A stretch of 64,000 nt of DNA, taken from contig JANOVM010000039.1 in assembly GCA_031417395.1 (NCBI GenBank), forward strand, positions 1-64,000, in the 5' to 3' direction. Source of the DNA: JADKIH01 sp031417395 (GTDB lineage Bacteria > Bacteroidota > Bacteroidia > AKYH767-A > 2013-40CM-41-45). The notes beneath the pieces were generated by a model. That model saw only the letters and a program-made list of their open reading frames with translations, did not search any database and was not told the origin of the DNA. The position numbers and the translations under genes are program-made. Numbering within the stretch: the stretch's first letter is position 1; the number at the start of each line of letters is the position of its first letter. Positions 28,915 through 37,982 of the stretch are shown in pieces.

Positions 28915-30528
28915 ATGATAACACACACTCTCTATCGTTTTGCAGTTGCATTTCTTTTCTTACAACTCAATATTTATTTCTCTATTGGTCAGACCACTTT
29001 TGTTCATAGAACCGGAAGTGTTCATAGCGATTACGGTGTTTCCTGCCAACCTACTTACGACGGCGGCATTATTGTCGCACAGGTAAGTTCTACCAATGGA
29101 ATGGATCTTCACTCAGGACTGGTAAAAACAGATGATGCCGGTAATATGCAATGGTATCAGTTGTATCAGGTCGGAGAATATACTGTCCCCGCTTCTGTAT
29201 TGCAGGCAAAGGATGAAGGTTATATAGTTCTTGCCAGAGCAGCAGACACTTCGTTTTTAAATAACAATAAGCATTTCCTCTTATTGTATAAAACAAACCC
29301 TGTAGGGGTAACGCAATGGAATAAACAATATACCTTATCCGGAAACGATTTACCGTTGAACCTTGTTCACAGGAAAGCGGGTGGATATATTTCGTTTTCA
29401 ATTGGAGATTACAATCTTGGAGGCTATCCTAAAACCGTTGTAACAGTTTATGAAGATGATGGTGACATAACTTGGTCAAAACAATTTTCCGCTCTTTATG
29501 GACTTTCCGGTAAGAAAGGAATTGAAATGCCTAACGGTAACATATGCTTTATTGCTTCAGCGGCAGATCCTGATGTACTTTCTTTTGTTGATGTTGTTGT
29601 AACCATGCTTGATCCAAATGGTAATTTGCTTTGGTCAAAGAATTTTGGTACTTACTACGACGATGAAGGGTATGCAATTGCCGCGAATGATTCAAATGAA
29701 ATTTTTATTACCGGAAGGAATTATTTTTTGAATCGTGAATGGGATAGTTTTCTTATTAAACTTGACAGGAACGGTAACAAAATTCTTTCTCGAGTATATG
29801 ATGGCGGAACAAGTATGGGAGAAATTATGCGTTGCGTTGTAGCATACAATGACGGCTCCTGTAAGCTTCTCGGCGATATTGGAACCTTTAATGAAAGGGA
29901 TATTACACTTCTTAATATTGATTCCAATGGTTCTGTTGCATCTGTAAAGCGTTATGCATTCTCATTATTGTTCACCAATTATCCATATGAAATGTTCCGT
30001 GCTGTCGATGGAGGTCTTGTTTTTACGGGTGATTATCGTCCACCAACAACTTACAGGGATGCAATAATAGTAAAAACAGAAGCGGATGGCAGCCTTAATT
30101 GCTATGGCGCACCGATGAGCATTACAGAATACAATGAGGTATTTCACGACTCTGTTTTTAATGTGACATCGGCTAACTCCATCGTAGCACCGCATACTTT
30201 TTTAGAAACATCTGTTGTCAATCCGTTTTTAGATCACGTAGTATGCCCGTTAAGTACGGGCGTAGATGAGTCGCCAAATGATAAGGAGAATACAATAAAT
30301 ATTTTCCCTAATCCAGTATCGGAGCAGCTTACCGTTAAACTAAATACCGGGGAATATCTAAAATCTTTGCGGATTTATAGCGCGGATGGAAAAGAAGTAT
30401 ATTTTGAAAAGTGTAGTGATCGTAAGAATACGTTCTCTTATCAAACAACTACTTTATCGGCAGGAATTTATTTTCTTGAATGTGTTTCCAATTCGCAGGT
30501 GTGGAAAAGAAAGTTTTTAAAGTACTAA
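28915..30528 (+). CDS. T9SS-exported beta-propeller-like protein
   Basis: 537 residues. Signal peptide about 1-26 (FAVAFLFLQLNIYFSIGQ). The body has five or more repeats ending in WxKxF/Y-type strands with D-x-x-G-N turns (DDAGNMQWYQLY, DPNGNLLWSKNF, DRNGNKILSRVY) and GGYIS/GGLVFTGDY-like strands, which is a propeller-type repeat fold. The C-terminal 80 residues are a type A T9SS sorting domain (NIFPNPVSEQLTV, SLRIYSADGKEV, LSAGIYFLE). No enzyme signature is visible. Secreted or surface located by inference. Confidence 0.83.
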   Translation: MITHTLYRFAVAFLFLQLNIYFSIGQTTFVHRTGSVHSDYGVSCQPTYDGGIIVAQVSSTNGMDLHSGLVKTDDAGNMQWYQLYQVGEYTVPASVLQAKDEGYIVLARAADTSFLNNNKHFLLLYKTNPVGVTQWNKQYTLSGNDLPLNLVHRKAGGYISFSIGDYNLGGYPKTVVTVYEDDGDITWSKQFSALYGLSGKKGIEMPNGNICFIASAADPDVLSFVDVVVTMLDPNGNLLWSKNFGTYYDDEGYAIAANDSNEIFITGRNYFLNREWDSFLIKLDRNGNKILSRVYDGGTSMGEIMRCVVAYNDGSCKLLGDIGTFNERDITLLNIDSNGSVASVKRYAFSLLFTNYPYEMFRAVDGGLVFTGDYRPPTTYRDAIIVKTEADGSLNCYGAPMSITEYNEVFHDSVFNVTSANSIVAPHTFLETSVVNPFLDHVVCPLSTGVDESPNDKENTINIFPNPVSEQLTVKLNTGEYLKSLRIYSADGKEVYFEKCSDRKNTFSYQTTTLSAGIYFLECVSNSQVWKRKFLKY

Positions 30529-30568
30529 TCAAAATTTTATTTTACCATCAAATTCGAAGAATGAATTT

Positions 30569-31303
30569 TCAGAATTCAATAAGCTTCCCTTCACCGGAAA
30601 TGGATTGATTAATTGAATTTGGTTTACCTGTGTAATAGATATTGCCAACATATTCAATCTCGGCTCCGAGTTCTTCTTTTACATTTATTCTGCAATCGCC
30701 TGTTGATCTATTTCTAACATAGGTATAGAAAGTTTTTAATTTTTCAGCATCCAGTGTGGCTACATCGTTTAAATAAACATAATTAACACCGGAATATCCT
30801 GCTAATTGAAAATCAGCCCTGCCGACGTTATTATTAATATGTGTTTTATCAGAATTGAAAAACAGATTAATTGAACCGGAGCCATTCCAGCAATCGATGT
30901 AAAACTCTTTCGTGCGGATTGTGTCTTTACAGGAAATATTTCCCGAGCCGTAGTAATCAATTTTTTCAGGTAAGTCCATTCCAATTTCAACAATATAGGT
31001 ATTGCTGAAACTTCGCATCCAATTGCAACGGTTTTCATTTCTTATGTAAAGTGTATTACCGCTTAATTCGGTGATAATACCATCTACAAGATTTTCTCCA
31101 GCGGTAACTTTAATATAGAAAGACGAATTTGGTACAATTACCAGATCAACATTGTTCTTCAGATCGATTTTAGAAAAGGCTGAAACAGGCCGGGATTGAG
31201 AAATTGTTTTTCCTGCGTTTTTAAAACAATCGAGCATATGATCTTTTTTACAAGTAGTTAATGTGCCAATTGCAACAAGCAGAAGGAATATTTTAGTTTT
31301 CAT
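30569..31303 (-). CDS. DUF2807 (head GIN domain) lipoprotein
   Basis: 244 residues from ATG 31303. The signal peptide has a lipobox-like LTTC (Cys about 18) followed by KKDH. The rest matches the head GIN/DUF2807 family: VSAFSKIDLKNNVDLVIVPN, AGENLVDGIITELSGNTLYIRN, IDYYGSGNISCKD, with repeated beta-helix-like strands and GSG turns. Family function is unknown, with putative adhesin or auto-transporter-like beta solenoids proposed. Third gene of a minus-strand group after the M1 peptidase and the PagL-like gene, 36 bp downstream of the latter. Confidence 0.8.
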   Translation of the reverse strand: MKTKIFLLLVAIGTLTTCKKDHMLDCFKNAGKTISQSRPVSAFSKIDLKNNVDLVIVPNSSFYIKVTAGENLVDGIITELSGNTLYIRNENRCNWMRSFSNTYIVEIGMDLPEKIDYYGSGNISCKDTIRTKEFYIDCWNGSGSINLFFNSDKTHINNNVGRADFQLAGYSGVNYVYLNDVATLDAEKLKTFYTYVRNRSTGDCRINVKEELGAEIEYVGNIYYTGKPNSINQSISGEGKLIEF

Positions 31304-31339
31304 TATTATTTTGGAGTGAACCACTGAATAAGTTTTAAA

Positions 31340-32506
31340 TTATTTTTTTGTTATTCTGTAACCAACTCCCAATTCAATCATATCAGCTCGGGCATAATGG
31401 GATTTAAGATTCAGGCAAAGGAAGACTTTCTTGAAATAATAATTCAGACAAATTTTGTGATAAATATTGCCATCATCCTTCCAGCCATTGTAAAGATAAT
31501 AACCCATATTAAACATTAGTCCGATTTTATGAAATGATAAATGATATGCGCCATAAAGTCCCGGACGGAAATCATCGATGCTTTTGGATTGTGTCAAGCC
31601 CAGCCTGTCAATACGTGCCGAAATGGAATTATCATAGAATAAATCAAACCCTAATCCCCAGGCACTTTTATTGCTAATCGGTTTGAAATACATAGAAGAG
31701 ATTGCGGCAGCAAAATATTGTTTGCCTAGCGGAGGATAGATGCTTTTTGAAAAACCACCTGCATGGATCAGGATAGCAGGCTTTTTACTGAAAGGTTGAG
31801 TCTCCCGTTTAACAAAAGCTTTTTTATCTCCGAAGGCTAAGCGATAGGCGAGATTTATTGTTGCTATATTAATACCAAGGTTTGGAAGGTGAAATGCTCC
31901 ATTTGAAAAATGGGTAATGCCTGCGCCCAATTCCAAATCGGATTTTTTTGAAATTCTTTTTTCATAATGAAGATCAAAATGTACTGCTTCATTGAAATGG
32001 GAGCCGATTGCAGCATTTTTAAAATTATCCTTTCTGTTAAATATTTTTTCAACATAACCCAATCCCATTCCGTATCGAAAATGCAAACCCCGGAGGTGAT
32101 TTTTGCCCAGGGGAAAATCAATAAAAGGATAGAGTGCTATACCGGTCCCTAATTTTTCTTTACTTCCCAAATCAAAAGCGGCAATCGTAATTCCGTATGA
32201 AGGAAAATTAAAATTGTTTTCCCAGTCATCCTTTCCAAAACTTTGTCTGGAAATTGTTATTTCAAAACCTTTTACATGTTCTTCCTGCAAAGGCTCGAGT
32301 GCAGGACGGTGGGCAATGATGAAGCCGTAATCAGTTCTTATTTGTAAATTCCAGTTTCCATTGGTGGAGTCATTATTGGAAACACACAAAGCATGAAAAG
32401 GGTAAAACAGAATCAATAAATGAAATAAAATTCCAAAATTCCATTGAATGACGTTCAAAGCTTTTATTACAAAGAGCTTATTTTTCAATTGCATTAATTT
32501 TTTCAT
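31340..32506 (-). CDS. PagL-like lipid A deacylase (acyloxyacyl hydrolase)
   Basis: 388 residues, larger than PagL of proteobacteria. The N-terminal hydrophobic region (about 22-42) is probably a signal peptide. The key motif THFSNGAFHLPNLGIN matches the HxSN catalytic region of PagL, where His and Ser act with a downstream Glu. Flanking strands (HLRGLHFRYGMGLGYVEK, SDLELGAGI, MIELGVGYRITKK) suit an outer-membrane barrel with an aromatic-containing C-terminal strand. Expected activity: removal of the 3-position acyl chain of lipid A. The start overlaps the end of the M1 gene by 29 bp (17 bp if the second ATG at 32494 is used), so the two are translationally coupled. Confidence 0.75.
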   Translation of the reverse strand: MKKLMQLKNKLFVIKALNVIQWNFGILFHLLILFYPFHALCVSNNDSTNGNWNLQIRTDYGFIIAHRPALEPLQEEHVKGFEITISRQSFGKDDWENNFNFPSYGITIAAFDLGSKEKLGTGIALYPFIDFPLGKNHLRGLHFRYGMGLGYVEKIFNRKDNFKNAAIGSHFNEAVHFDLHYEKRISKKSDLELGAGITHFSNGAFHLPNLGINIATINLAYRLAFGDKKAFVKRETQPFSKKPAILIHAGGFSKSIYPPLGKQYFAAAISSMYFKPISNKSAWGLGFDLFYDNSISARIDRLGLTQSKSIDDFRPGLYGAYHLSFHKIGLMFNMGYYLYNGWKDDGNIYHKICLNYYFKKVFLCLNLKSHYARADMIELGVGYRITKK

Positions 32507-35057
32507 GCAATTTATTTTTGAAGGTTTTCAATTCAAGCAAGGCGGACTGCTTTTCTGTGAGAACAATAGAATCTTTTATCGTAAGTAGTTCTTCTTCTGA
32601 TTTAGTTATTTTTTTGTTTATGGATGATTCGATCTCACGTAGTACATTCAAAAAACTTGATCGATAATACCGGGAAATCGGACGTTTTGCCCTTTCAAGA
32701 AGGATGTCTGTACCTTTGCTAAGTATTGAAAGACTCTTGTTATTTTCTAAATATTTTTGAAAATCTTTTAGCACTGTTTGACGCGTATAATAACTTGTTA
32801 AACGAAGAGCTCTTTTATAGAATGCAGTTTTATCTTCGGAAGAATTGCTGTAAAGTTCCGATAATCTGGGGAGTAAAGCTCTGCCGCTGTCTTTTTCAAT
32901 GACGGCTACCAGTTCATTAGCTTTTGCTTTATCTTTTTCACTAATAATTTTAAAAGCTCTTGCAATAACTTTATAGGAAGAGTCTTTCAATGCATCTACA
33001 ATAACTTCTTTATTGGCGGAGTAGCTAAAGTATTTTCCGAAACCTGTTAAAGCTTTTTCTCTAACAGCAGGAACCGAATCTGAGGATATCATTTTTTTAA
33101 GAATCTCTTTTACGCTTCCTGTATCATTCATTGCCAGTTCACCGATGTTGTTTAAGGCTGCTATACGAATGCTGTAAAATTTATCGTTTAAAGCTTCAAT
33201 CATTAAATTAGCTTCAGGTGTTTTTATGGAGTAATTGCTGCCAATTTTTGATACAGCTTCATAACGATCAAGAAACAGCGGAGCGTGCTCGTATTGAAAG
33301 ATAAATTCTTTATTTGTTTTATTGTCGTTTTTATTGCAAAGAAGCATTTTCTCCGCATCAACATTTACAAGATCGGGTTTTGACGGAAGATCAAATTGAA
33401 ATTCCTGAGTAGCTTCTTCGACTATTACTTTTTTTCTTTCAACTTTTCCATTGTAGTAGATGTCTATATCAAGGGGAATTTTGTATAATGGGTTTTTGGA
33501 AAAGTCTTGTTTTTGTTTAATGGTTACTGTTTCTTTTTTAAGACTGTCGCTCCATTTGTAATCGATGTAAATATTCGGATGGCCGCCACTGAGGAACCAT
33601 TGATTGAAATACCAATTAAGATCTTCTCCTGTGATTTTTTCAAAAGCAAGGCGCAAGTCATGTACCTCTGCTGTACCAAAGCGGTGATTGTTGAGATAAT
33701 ACCGCAAGGATTCAAAGAAAGCTTTATCGCCTGTATATTTTCTTAACATGTGAAGAGCTCTTCCTCCTTTATTGTAAGAGACGGCATCGTATAGATCTTC
33801 CCTGTCATCGTATTGAAAGCGGATTAAGGGTGGATCGAACTGTGTGGCGGAATTTAAATAACCTGACTGATCTCCTAAATTAAGATTATCTGCATTCTCG
33901 CGTCCATATTTATATTCTCTCCATAAATATTCGCCGTAATTTGCAAAACCCTCATTTAATGCAATGTTACTCCACGATTCACAGGTTACCAGATCACCAA
34001 ACCAATGGTGAATTAATTCATGCGATATGTAGTCCTCATAATTTCCATCCTTAAATTCACGTGGATCCTGTTGCATGTTATTGCCATGAACAACAGCGGT
34101 TGTATTTTCCATGGCACCAGAAACAAAATCGTGGACAACAATCTGCGAGTACTTTTCCCACGGATACGGAACGCCTAATTTTTCAGAGAAAAAATCTATC
34201 ATTTCCGGTGTGTTGCCGAAAATCATTTTTGCATATTTTTCATAGGGAGGATCTACATAATAATTAACTTCAATATTTTTCCATTTATCTTTTACAACAG
34301 CATAGTTACCAACCGCTATCATCGTCAGGTAAGGTGCTGCCGGCAGACTTTGTTTCCAATAGTCTGTTTTTGTGCCGTTTTTATTAATGGTAGAAGAAAG
34401 CAGAAGTCCATTTGAAAGAGTGGTAAAAGCAGTATCTACAGTAATATAAATTTCCTGTGTCATTTTTTGCTGGGGACCTTCTATAGTTGGAAACCATGCT
34501 GAATTTGATTCTGTTTCACCCTGCGTCCAAACCTGTGTTGGAGTATCGGCATCCGAACTGTCGGCATTAATAAAATACAGTCCTTTGTTGCTTTCTATTG
34601 CTTCGCTTCCTCCGGCTTTTAATTTTTCAGGATGTGATGTATAATCTATATATAATTTAAAAGATTCTTCTTTGTTGTAAATGCGATCGAGGTGAATGTG
34701 TAATAAAAGAGAATCGTATTCAAATTTTAATGGAAGATATTCACCTTTTTCATTGATCAGAGCTAACTCACCAATATACATTCCCCGGGCATTCAAAACC
34801 ACACTGTCGGTTGGATAAAAATGGGGTTGTAGTGTTATTACTGCTTTACCTGTCAGCTCTTTTGCTTTCCAGTTAAAGGAAACCTCAAGTCGGGTATGAA
34901 TGAGGTCAACAAATTTTGTATAAGTGCTACGATAAATTTCCTTTTTGTAAGACTCTGCTTCTTTTTGTTTTGTTGGTTTTGTTTTTGAAACAGGGGACTT
35001 TGTGCTGCAGGAAATGAGAAAAATAATTGAAATGCCCCAAATTATAGTTTTTATCAT
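32478..35057 (-). CDS. M1 family aminopeptidase, lipoprotein
   Basis: About 859 residues from ATG 35057. Another in-frame ATG at 35075 overlaps a TATATTTG promoter box and is unlikely. The N-terminus has a lipobox-like LISC. The M1 hallmarks are present: the GAMENTT substrate motif, the zinc site HELIHHW, and the downstream Glu in NEGFANYGEYLW. A C-terminal HEAT-like alpha region follows (about 600-859). It cleaves N-terminal residues from peptides, probably in the periplasm or on the outer membrane. First gene of an operon with the PagL-like and DUF2807 genes. Confidence 0.92.
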   Translation of the reverse strand: MIKTIIWGISIIFLISCSTKSPVSKTKPTKQKEAESYKKEIYRSTYTKFVDLIHTRLEVSFNWKAKELTGKAVITLQPHFYPTDSVVLNARGMYIGELALINEKGEYLPLKFEYDSLLLHIHLDRIYNKEESFKLYIDYTSHPEKLKAGGSEAIESNKGLYFINADSSDADTPTQVWTQGETESNSAWFPTIEGPQQKMTQEIYITVDTAFTTLSNGLLLSSTINKNGTKTDYWKQSLPAAPYLTMIAVGNYAVVKDKWKNIEVNYYVDPPYEKYAKMIFGNTPEMIDFFSEKLGVPYPWEKYSQIVVHDFVSGAMENTTAVVHGNNMQQDPREFKDGNYEDYISHELIHHWFGDLVTCESWSNIALNEGFANYGEYLWREYKYGRENADNLNLGDQSGYLNSATQFDPPLIRFQYDDREDLYDAVSYNKGGRALHMLRKYTGDKAFFESLRYYLNNHRFGTAEVHDLRLAFEKITGEDLNWYFNQWFLSGGHPNIYIDYKWSDSLKKETVTIKQKQDFSKNPLYKIPLDIDIYYNGKVERKKVIVEEATQEFQFDLPSKPDLVNVDAEKMLLCNKNDNKTNKEFIFQYEHAPLFLDRYEAVSKIGSNYSIKTPEANLMIEALNDKFYSIRIAALNNIGELAMNDTGSVKEILKKMISSDSVPAVREKALTGFGKYFSYSANKEVIVDALKDSSYKVIARAFKIISEKDKAKANELVAVIEKDSGRALLPRLSELYSNSSEDKTAFYKRALRLTSYYTRQTVLKDFQKYLENNKSLSILSKGTDILLERAKRPISRYYRSSFLNVLREIESSINKKITKSEEELLTIKDSIVLTEKQSALLELKTFKNKLHEKINAIEK

Positions 35058-35063
35058 GATGGC

Positions 35064-35095
35064 CAAATATAGCATTTAAATCAATTTTAAATCAA
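35064..35095 (-). promoter_or_regulatory. Promoter of the M1 aminopeptidase operon
   Basis: On the minus strand, TTG (35095-35093), a 21-bp spacer and a perfect TATATTTG (35071-35064). The transcript would begin only a few bases before ATG 35057, giving a nearly leaderless mRNA. Confidence 0.5.
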
Positions 35096-35112
35096 AATTG
35101 TATCTTTACAAC

Positions 35113-35607
35113 ATGTACAAGGCAATCATACAAAACCGAACCTTTGAAATTTCCGGTAAAAAAAATGAAGTAATTGATGGTCTTTCCCAGAACCTCGATA
35201 TACTTGAATATAGAAAAGGCAAATTTCATATTATTCTGGATAAACGTTCTTATAGTGCAGAAGTTTTATCTGTTGATTCAGAAACTAAAACTTGTGAAAT
35301 AAAAGTTGAAAATACCATAATTACGGTTTCTGTTAAGGATAAATACGATGAATTACTTAAGGATATGGGAATTGATGAAGTTGCCGGTAAACGCATCAAT
35401 GACATAAAAGCTCCAATGCCGGGAATGGTCTTGCACGTAATGGTACAGAATGGACAACCCATAAAAAAAGGTGATGCCATTGTCGTATTAGAAGCTATGA
35501 AAATGGAAAATATTTTGAAATCTCCATCCGACGGCATCATAAAAAATATTCTTGTCGTAACCGGAGATAAGGTTGAAAAAAATCAGGTAATGGTAAACTT
35601 TGAATAA
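35113..35607 (+). CDS. Biotin/lipoyl carrier protein (BCCP-like subunit)
   Basis: 164 residues from ATG 35113; an in-frame TTG at 35098 is the alternative. The C-terminal 70 residues are a biotinyl domain (DIKAPMPGMVLHVMVQNGQ) with the biotin lysine in EAMKMEN and the GDKVEKNQ end strand. The N-terminal 90 residues are the divergent extension seen in carrier subunits of Bacteroidetes acyl-CoA carboxylases. No carboxylase or carboxyltransferase gene is adjacent, so the enzyme it serves (propionyl-CoA, methylcrotonyl-CoA or oxaloacetate type) is unknown. The stop codon overlaps the next start by one base (TAATG). Confidence 0.88.
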   Translation: MYKAIIQNRTFEISGKKNEVIDGLSQNLDILEYRKGKFHIILDKRSYSAEVLSVDSETKTCEIKVENTIITVSVKDKYDELLKDMGIDEVAGKRINDIKAPMPGMVLHVMVQNGQPIKKGDAIVVLEAMKMENILKSPSDGIIKNILVVTGDKVEKNQVMVNFE

Positions 35608-36857
35608 TGAAATACTTCTTCTTCTTCATACTAATTTTTGTCTTTCAATATAGTCATGCACAGATTAATGTTGATTGTAATTCCCATCGCTTTGATCAGG
35701 AGGTGTTTTCAAATGTGCTTACAACAAGCAATATTCTGTACGGGGCAAACATGGATGCTAATGGTTCAAATACAAATCTGACAATGGACATTTATCAGCC
35801 TGACGGAGATACTGTGTCTGTCAGACCTCTGATAATTTGGGCTCATGGCGGGAGTTTTATCACCGGTACAAAAAGTGATCCTGACATTGTTTCCTTGTGC
35901 CAGCATTTTGCAAAGAGAGGCTATGTTTGTGCTTCAATAAACTACAGATTGGGAGTGCCCTTTCCCATTAATCAGGAAAGTGCTATGAAAGCTGTATACA
36001 GATCCATGCAGGATATGAAAGCATCCATTCGTTTTTTCAGGAAGGATGCAGCAACAACAAACATCTATAAAATTGATCCCAATACAATTTTTGTTGGCGG
36101 CTCATCGGCCGGAGCTTTTGCCGCATTGCATACAGCGTATCTAGATAAATACAGCGAATTCCCAATTCCTGTTGATACCATTGCCATGGGGACAATAGAA
36201 GGAAGCAGCGGCAATCCCGGATATTCAACTGCAGTTAATGCTGTAATTGATTTATGCGGCGCACTCGGCAATAAAACTAATGTTGAAGCAGGAGATCTGC
36301 CTTTTGTGGCTATGCATGGAAATGCAGATAATACAGTTCCTTATTCTACAGCCATGATTAATTTTCTCACGATTTATCCGATTGGCGTAGTTGACGGAAG
36401 TTATGCTATCTCAGATTTTGCAAATAGTATTGGCGTATACAATGAAATGTATACGTATTATGGTGCAGGACATGTTCCTTATTTATCAAGTACAGCTTAT
36501 ATGGATACAACTGTTCGTTTTGTAAGTAATTTTCTTTACAAATATCTTGCTTGCAGTCCTGTTGACCCTACGCCATTTGCAAATACATTTCCTGTGGGTA
36601 TTAATTCTGTATCTGATAAAAATGATTTTATTATTTCTCCCAATCCGGGGAATGGAATTTTTTCAATAAATGCAGCTGTATTGGATGCTCCGTTTTCTTA
36701 TTTTATGATATTCGATGTTGATGGAAGAATGATAAAACAGATTTTTCCGGATGAAAAAAATGCATTGTTGGATTTATCAAAAAATACCCCGGGAATATAT
36801 TTTTATCAAATTAAAACAAATGGGGGTGTATTTGGGGGTAAAATCATTGTTGAATAA
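35607..36857 (+). CDS. T9SS-exported alpha/beta-hydrolase (esterase)
   Basis: 416 residues. Signal peptide 1-19 (FFFILIFVFQYSHAQ). Carboxylesterase-like hydrolase core at about 40-315: oxyanion HGGSF, nucleophile elbow GGSSAGAF, acid in HGNADNTVPYS, and catalytic His in GAGHVPY. The C-terminal 80 residues are a type A T9SS sorting domain (SPNPGNGIF ... GGKIIVE). It probably hydrolyses esters outside the cell or at its surface; the substrate is unknown. It overlaps the biotin carrier gene by one base, an odd pairing of cytosolic and secreted products. Confidence 0.87.
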   Translation: MKYFFFFILIFVFQYSHAQINVDCNSHRFDQEVFSNVLTTSNILYGANMDANGSNTNLTMDIYQPDGDTVSVRPLIIWAHGGSFITGTKSDPDIVSLCQHFAKRGYVCASINYRLGVPFPINQESAMKAVYRSMQDMKASIRFFRKDAATTNIYKIDPNTIFVGGSSAGAFAALHTAYLDKYSEFPIPVDTIAMGTIEGSSGNPGYSTAVNAVIDLCGALGNKTNVEAGDLPFVAMHGNADNTVPYSTAMINFLTIYPIGVVDGSYAISDFANSIGVYNEMYTYYGAGHVPYLSSTAYMDTTVRFVSNFLYKYLACSPVDPTPFANTFPVGINSVSDKNDFIISPNPGNGIFSINAAVLDAPFSYFMIFDVDGRMIKQIFPDEKNALLDLSKNTPGIYFYQIKTNGGVFGGKIIVE

Positions 36858-36889
36858 TAAAAATTTACAATGGGGTTGCGATTGGGATT

Positions 36890-36943
36890 AATCCCGTGAA
36901 CGGCAGAGTCAGGATGCATCCTGACTCTACATGTCACGGGATT
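36890..36943. terminator. Long two-part hairpin between convergent genes
   Basis: The outer arms AATCCCGTGA (36890-36899) and TCACGGGATT (36934-36943) enclose a second perfect stem, AGAGTCAGGA (36905-36914) with TCCTGACTCT (36919-36928). It covers the last codons and stop of pdxA and follows the esterase gene by 32 bp, so it may act as a terminator in both directions. T tracts are short (TTGTTTT on the plus strand). Confidence 0.5.
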
Positions 36944-37982
36944 GTTTTGAAAATGCCAATGGTTTGGCATTGATTTCATCGTATTCTTCTCTGTTTTTTG
37001 CAATGTCAATGGCTGTATAAATTGCTTCACGAAAAGAATCTTCACTTGCTATTCCTTTTCCTGCAATGTCGTAAGCTGTTCCATGATCCGGAGAGGTGCG
37101 CACGATAGAAAGTCCTGCAGTGAAATTTACACCTGAGGAGAAAGCAATAGTTTTAAAAGGAATCAATCCCTGATCGTGATACATGGCTAAAACGGCATCA
37201 AAGTTTTTATAAGCGGATGAGCCGAAAAATCCATCAGCAGAATAAGGGCCGTAAACAAAAAGACCTTCATCAAAACATTTCTTTATGGAAGGAATAATTA
37301 TTTCACTTTCTTCTTTTCCCAGTAAACCTGCATCACCTGCATGAGGATTTAAACCCAATACAGCTATTTTTGGTTTGCGCACATTGAAATCACGTTTCAG
37401 CGATTGGTTCATGAGTTTGAGGGTAGTAACGATTTTATCCTGAGATAAAAAAGCAGCTACTTCTTTCATGGGTATATGACCTGAAACAACAGCAATGCGC
37501 AAAGTGTCGCTTACCAGAAACATCAGATGAGCCGGTGAAGGAAATTTTTCAGCCAGGTATTCTGTATGTCCTTTGAATTTAAATTCGGCTGATTGAATAT
37601 TGTGTTTGTTAATAGGAGAAGTAATAAGAACATCAATATGCTTTTCTTTAAGATCACTTATGGCGCTTTCAAGTGAGCGCAGTGCATACTTTCCTCCATC
37701 GGCAGTGTCTTTTCCGAATTCCACAGGTACTTCTTCTTCCCAGCAATTGATTACATTGGTTTTGCGTAAAATAATATCGTTGCCACTCTTTACAGTTACG
37801 TATTGAAGGTCGTTCATGTTCAGCATTTTTCTTTGCAGACTTACCATCTTATTGCTGGCATAAATAACAGGAGTGCAAACCTGGTGCATCCTGTTATCCA
37901 AAAATGTTTTCATGACAACTTCTAAGCCAACTCCGTTAATGTCGCCGCAAGTGATACCTACTTTTGTTTTACCTTCTTCCAT
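36927..37982 (-). CDS. pdxA: 4-hydroxythreonine-4-phosphate dehydrogenase
   Basis: 351 residues, the normal length. It oxidises 4-phospho-hydroxythreonine in the DXP-dependent pyridoxal phosphate pathway. Metal-binding His motifs are visible: GHTEYLAEKF, GLNPHAGDAGLLG and MYHDQGLIPFK; also the start VGITCGDINGVGLEV and the end RTSPDHGTAYDIAGKG. Its ATG follows the stop codon of the M17 aminopeptidase gene with no gap. The pathway partner pdxJ is not nearby. The C-terminal codons lie in a large hairpin. Confidence 0.95.
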   Translation of the reverse strand: MEEGKTKVGITCGDINGVGLEVVMKTFLDNRMHQVCTPVIYASNKMVSLQRKMLNMNDLQYVTVKSGNDIILRKTNVINCWEEEVPVEFGKDTADGGKYALRSLESAISDLKEKHIDVLITSPINKHNIQSAEFKFKGHTEYLAEKFPSPAHLMFLVSDTLRIAVVSGHIPMKEVAAFLSQDKIVTTLKLMNQSLKRDFNVRKPKIAVLGLNPHAGDAGLLGKEESEIIIPSIKKCFDEGLFVYGPYSADGFFGSSAYKNFDAVLAMYHDQGLIPFKTIAFSSGVNFTAGLSIVRTSPDHGTAYDIAGKGIASEDSFREAIYTAIDIAKNREEYDEINAKPLAFSKQSRDM

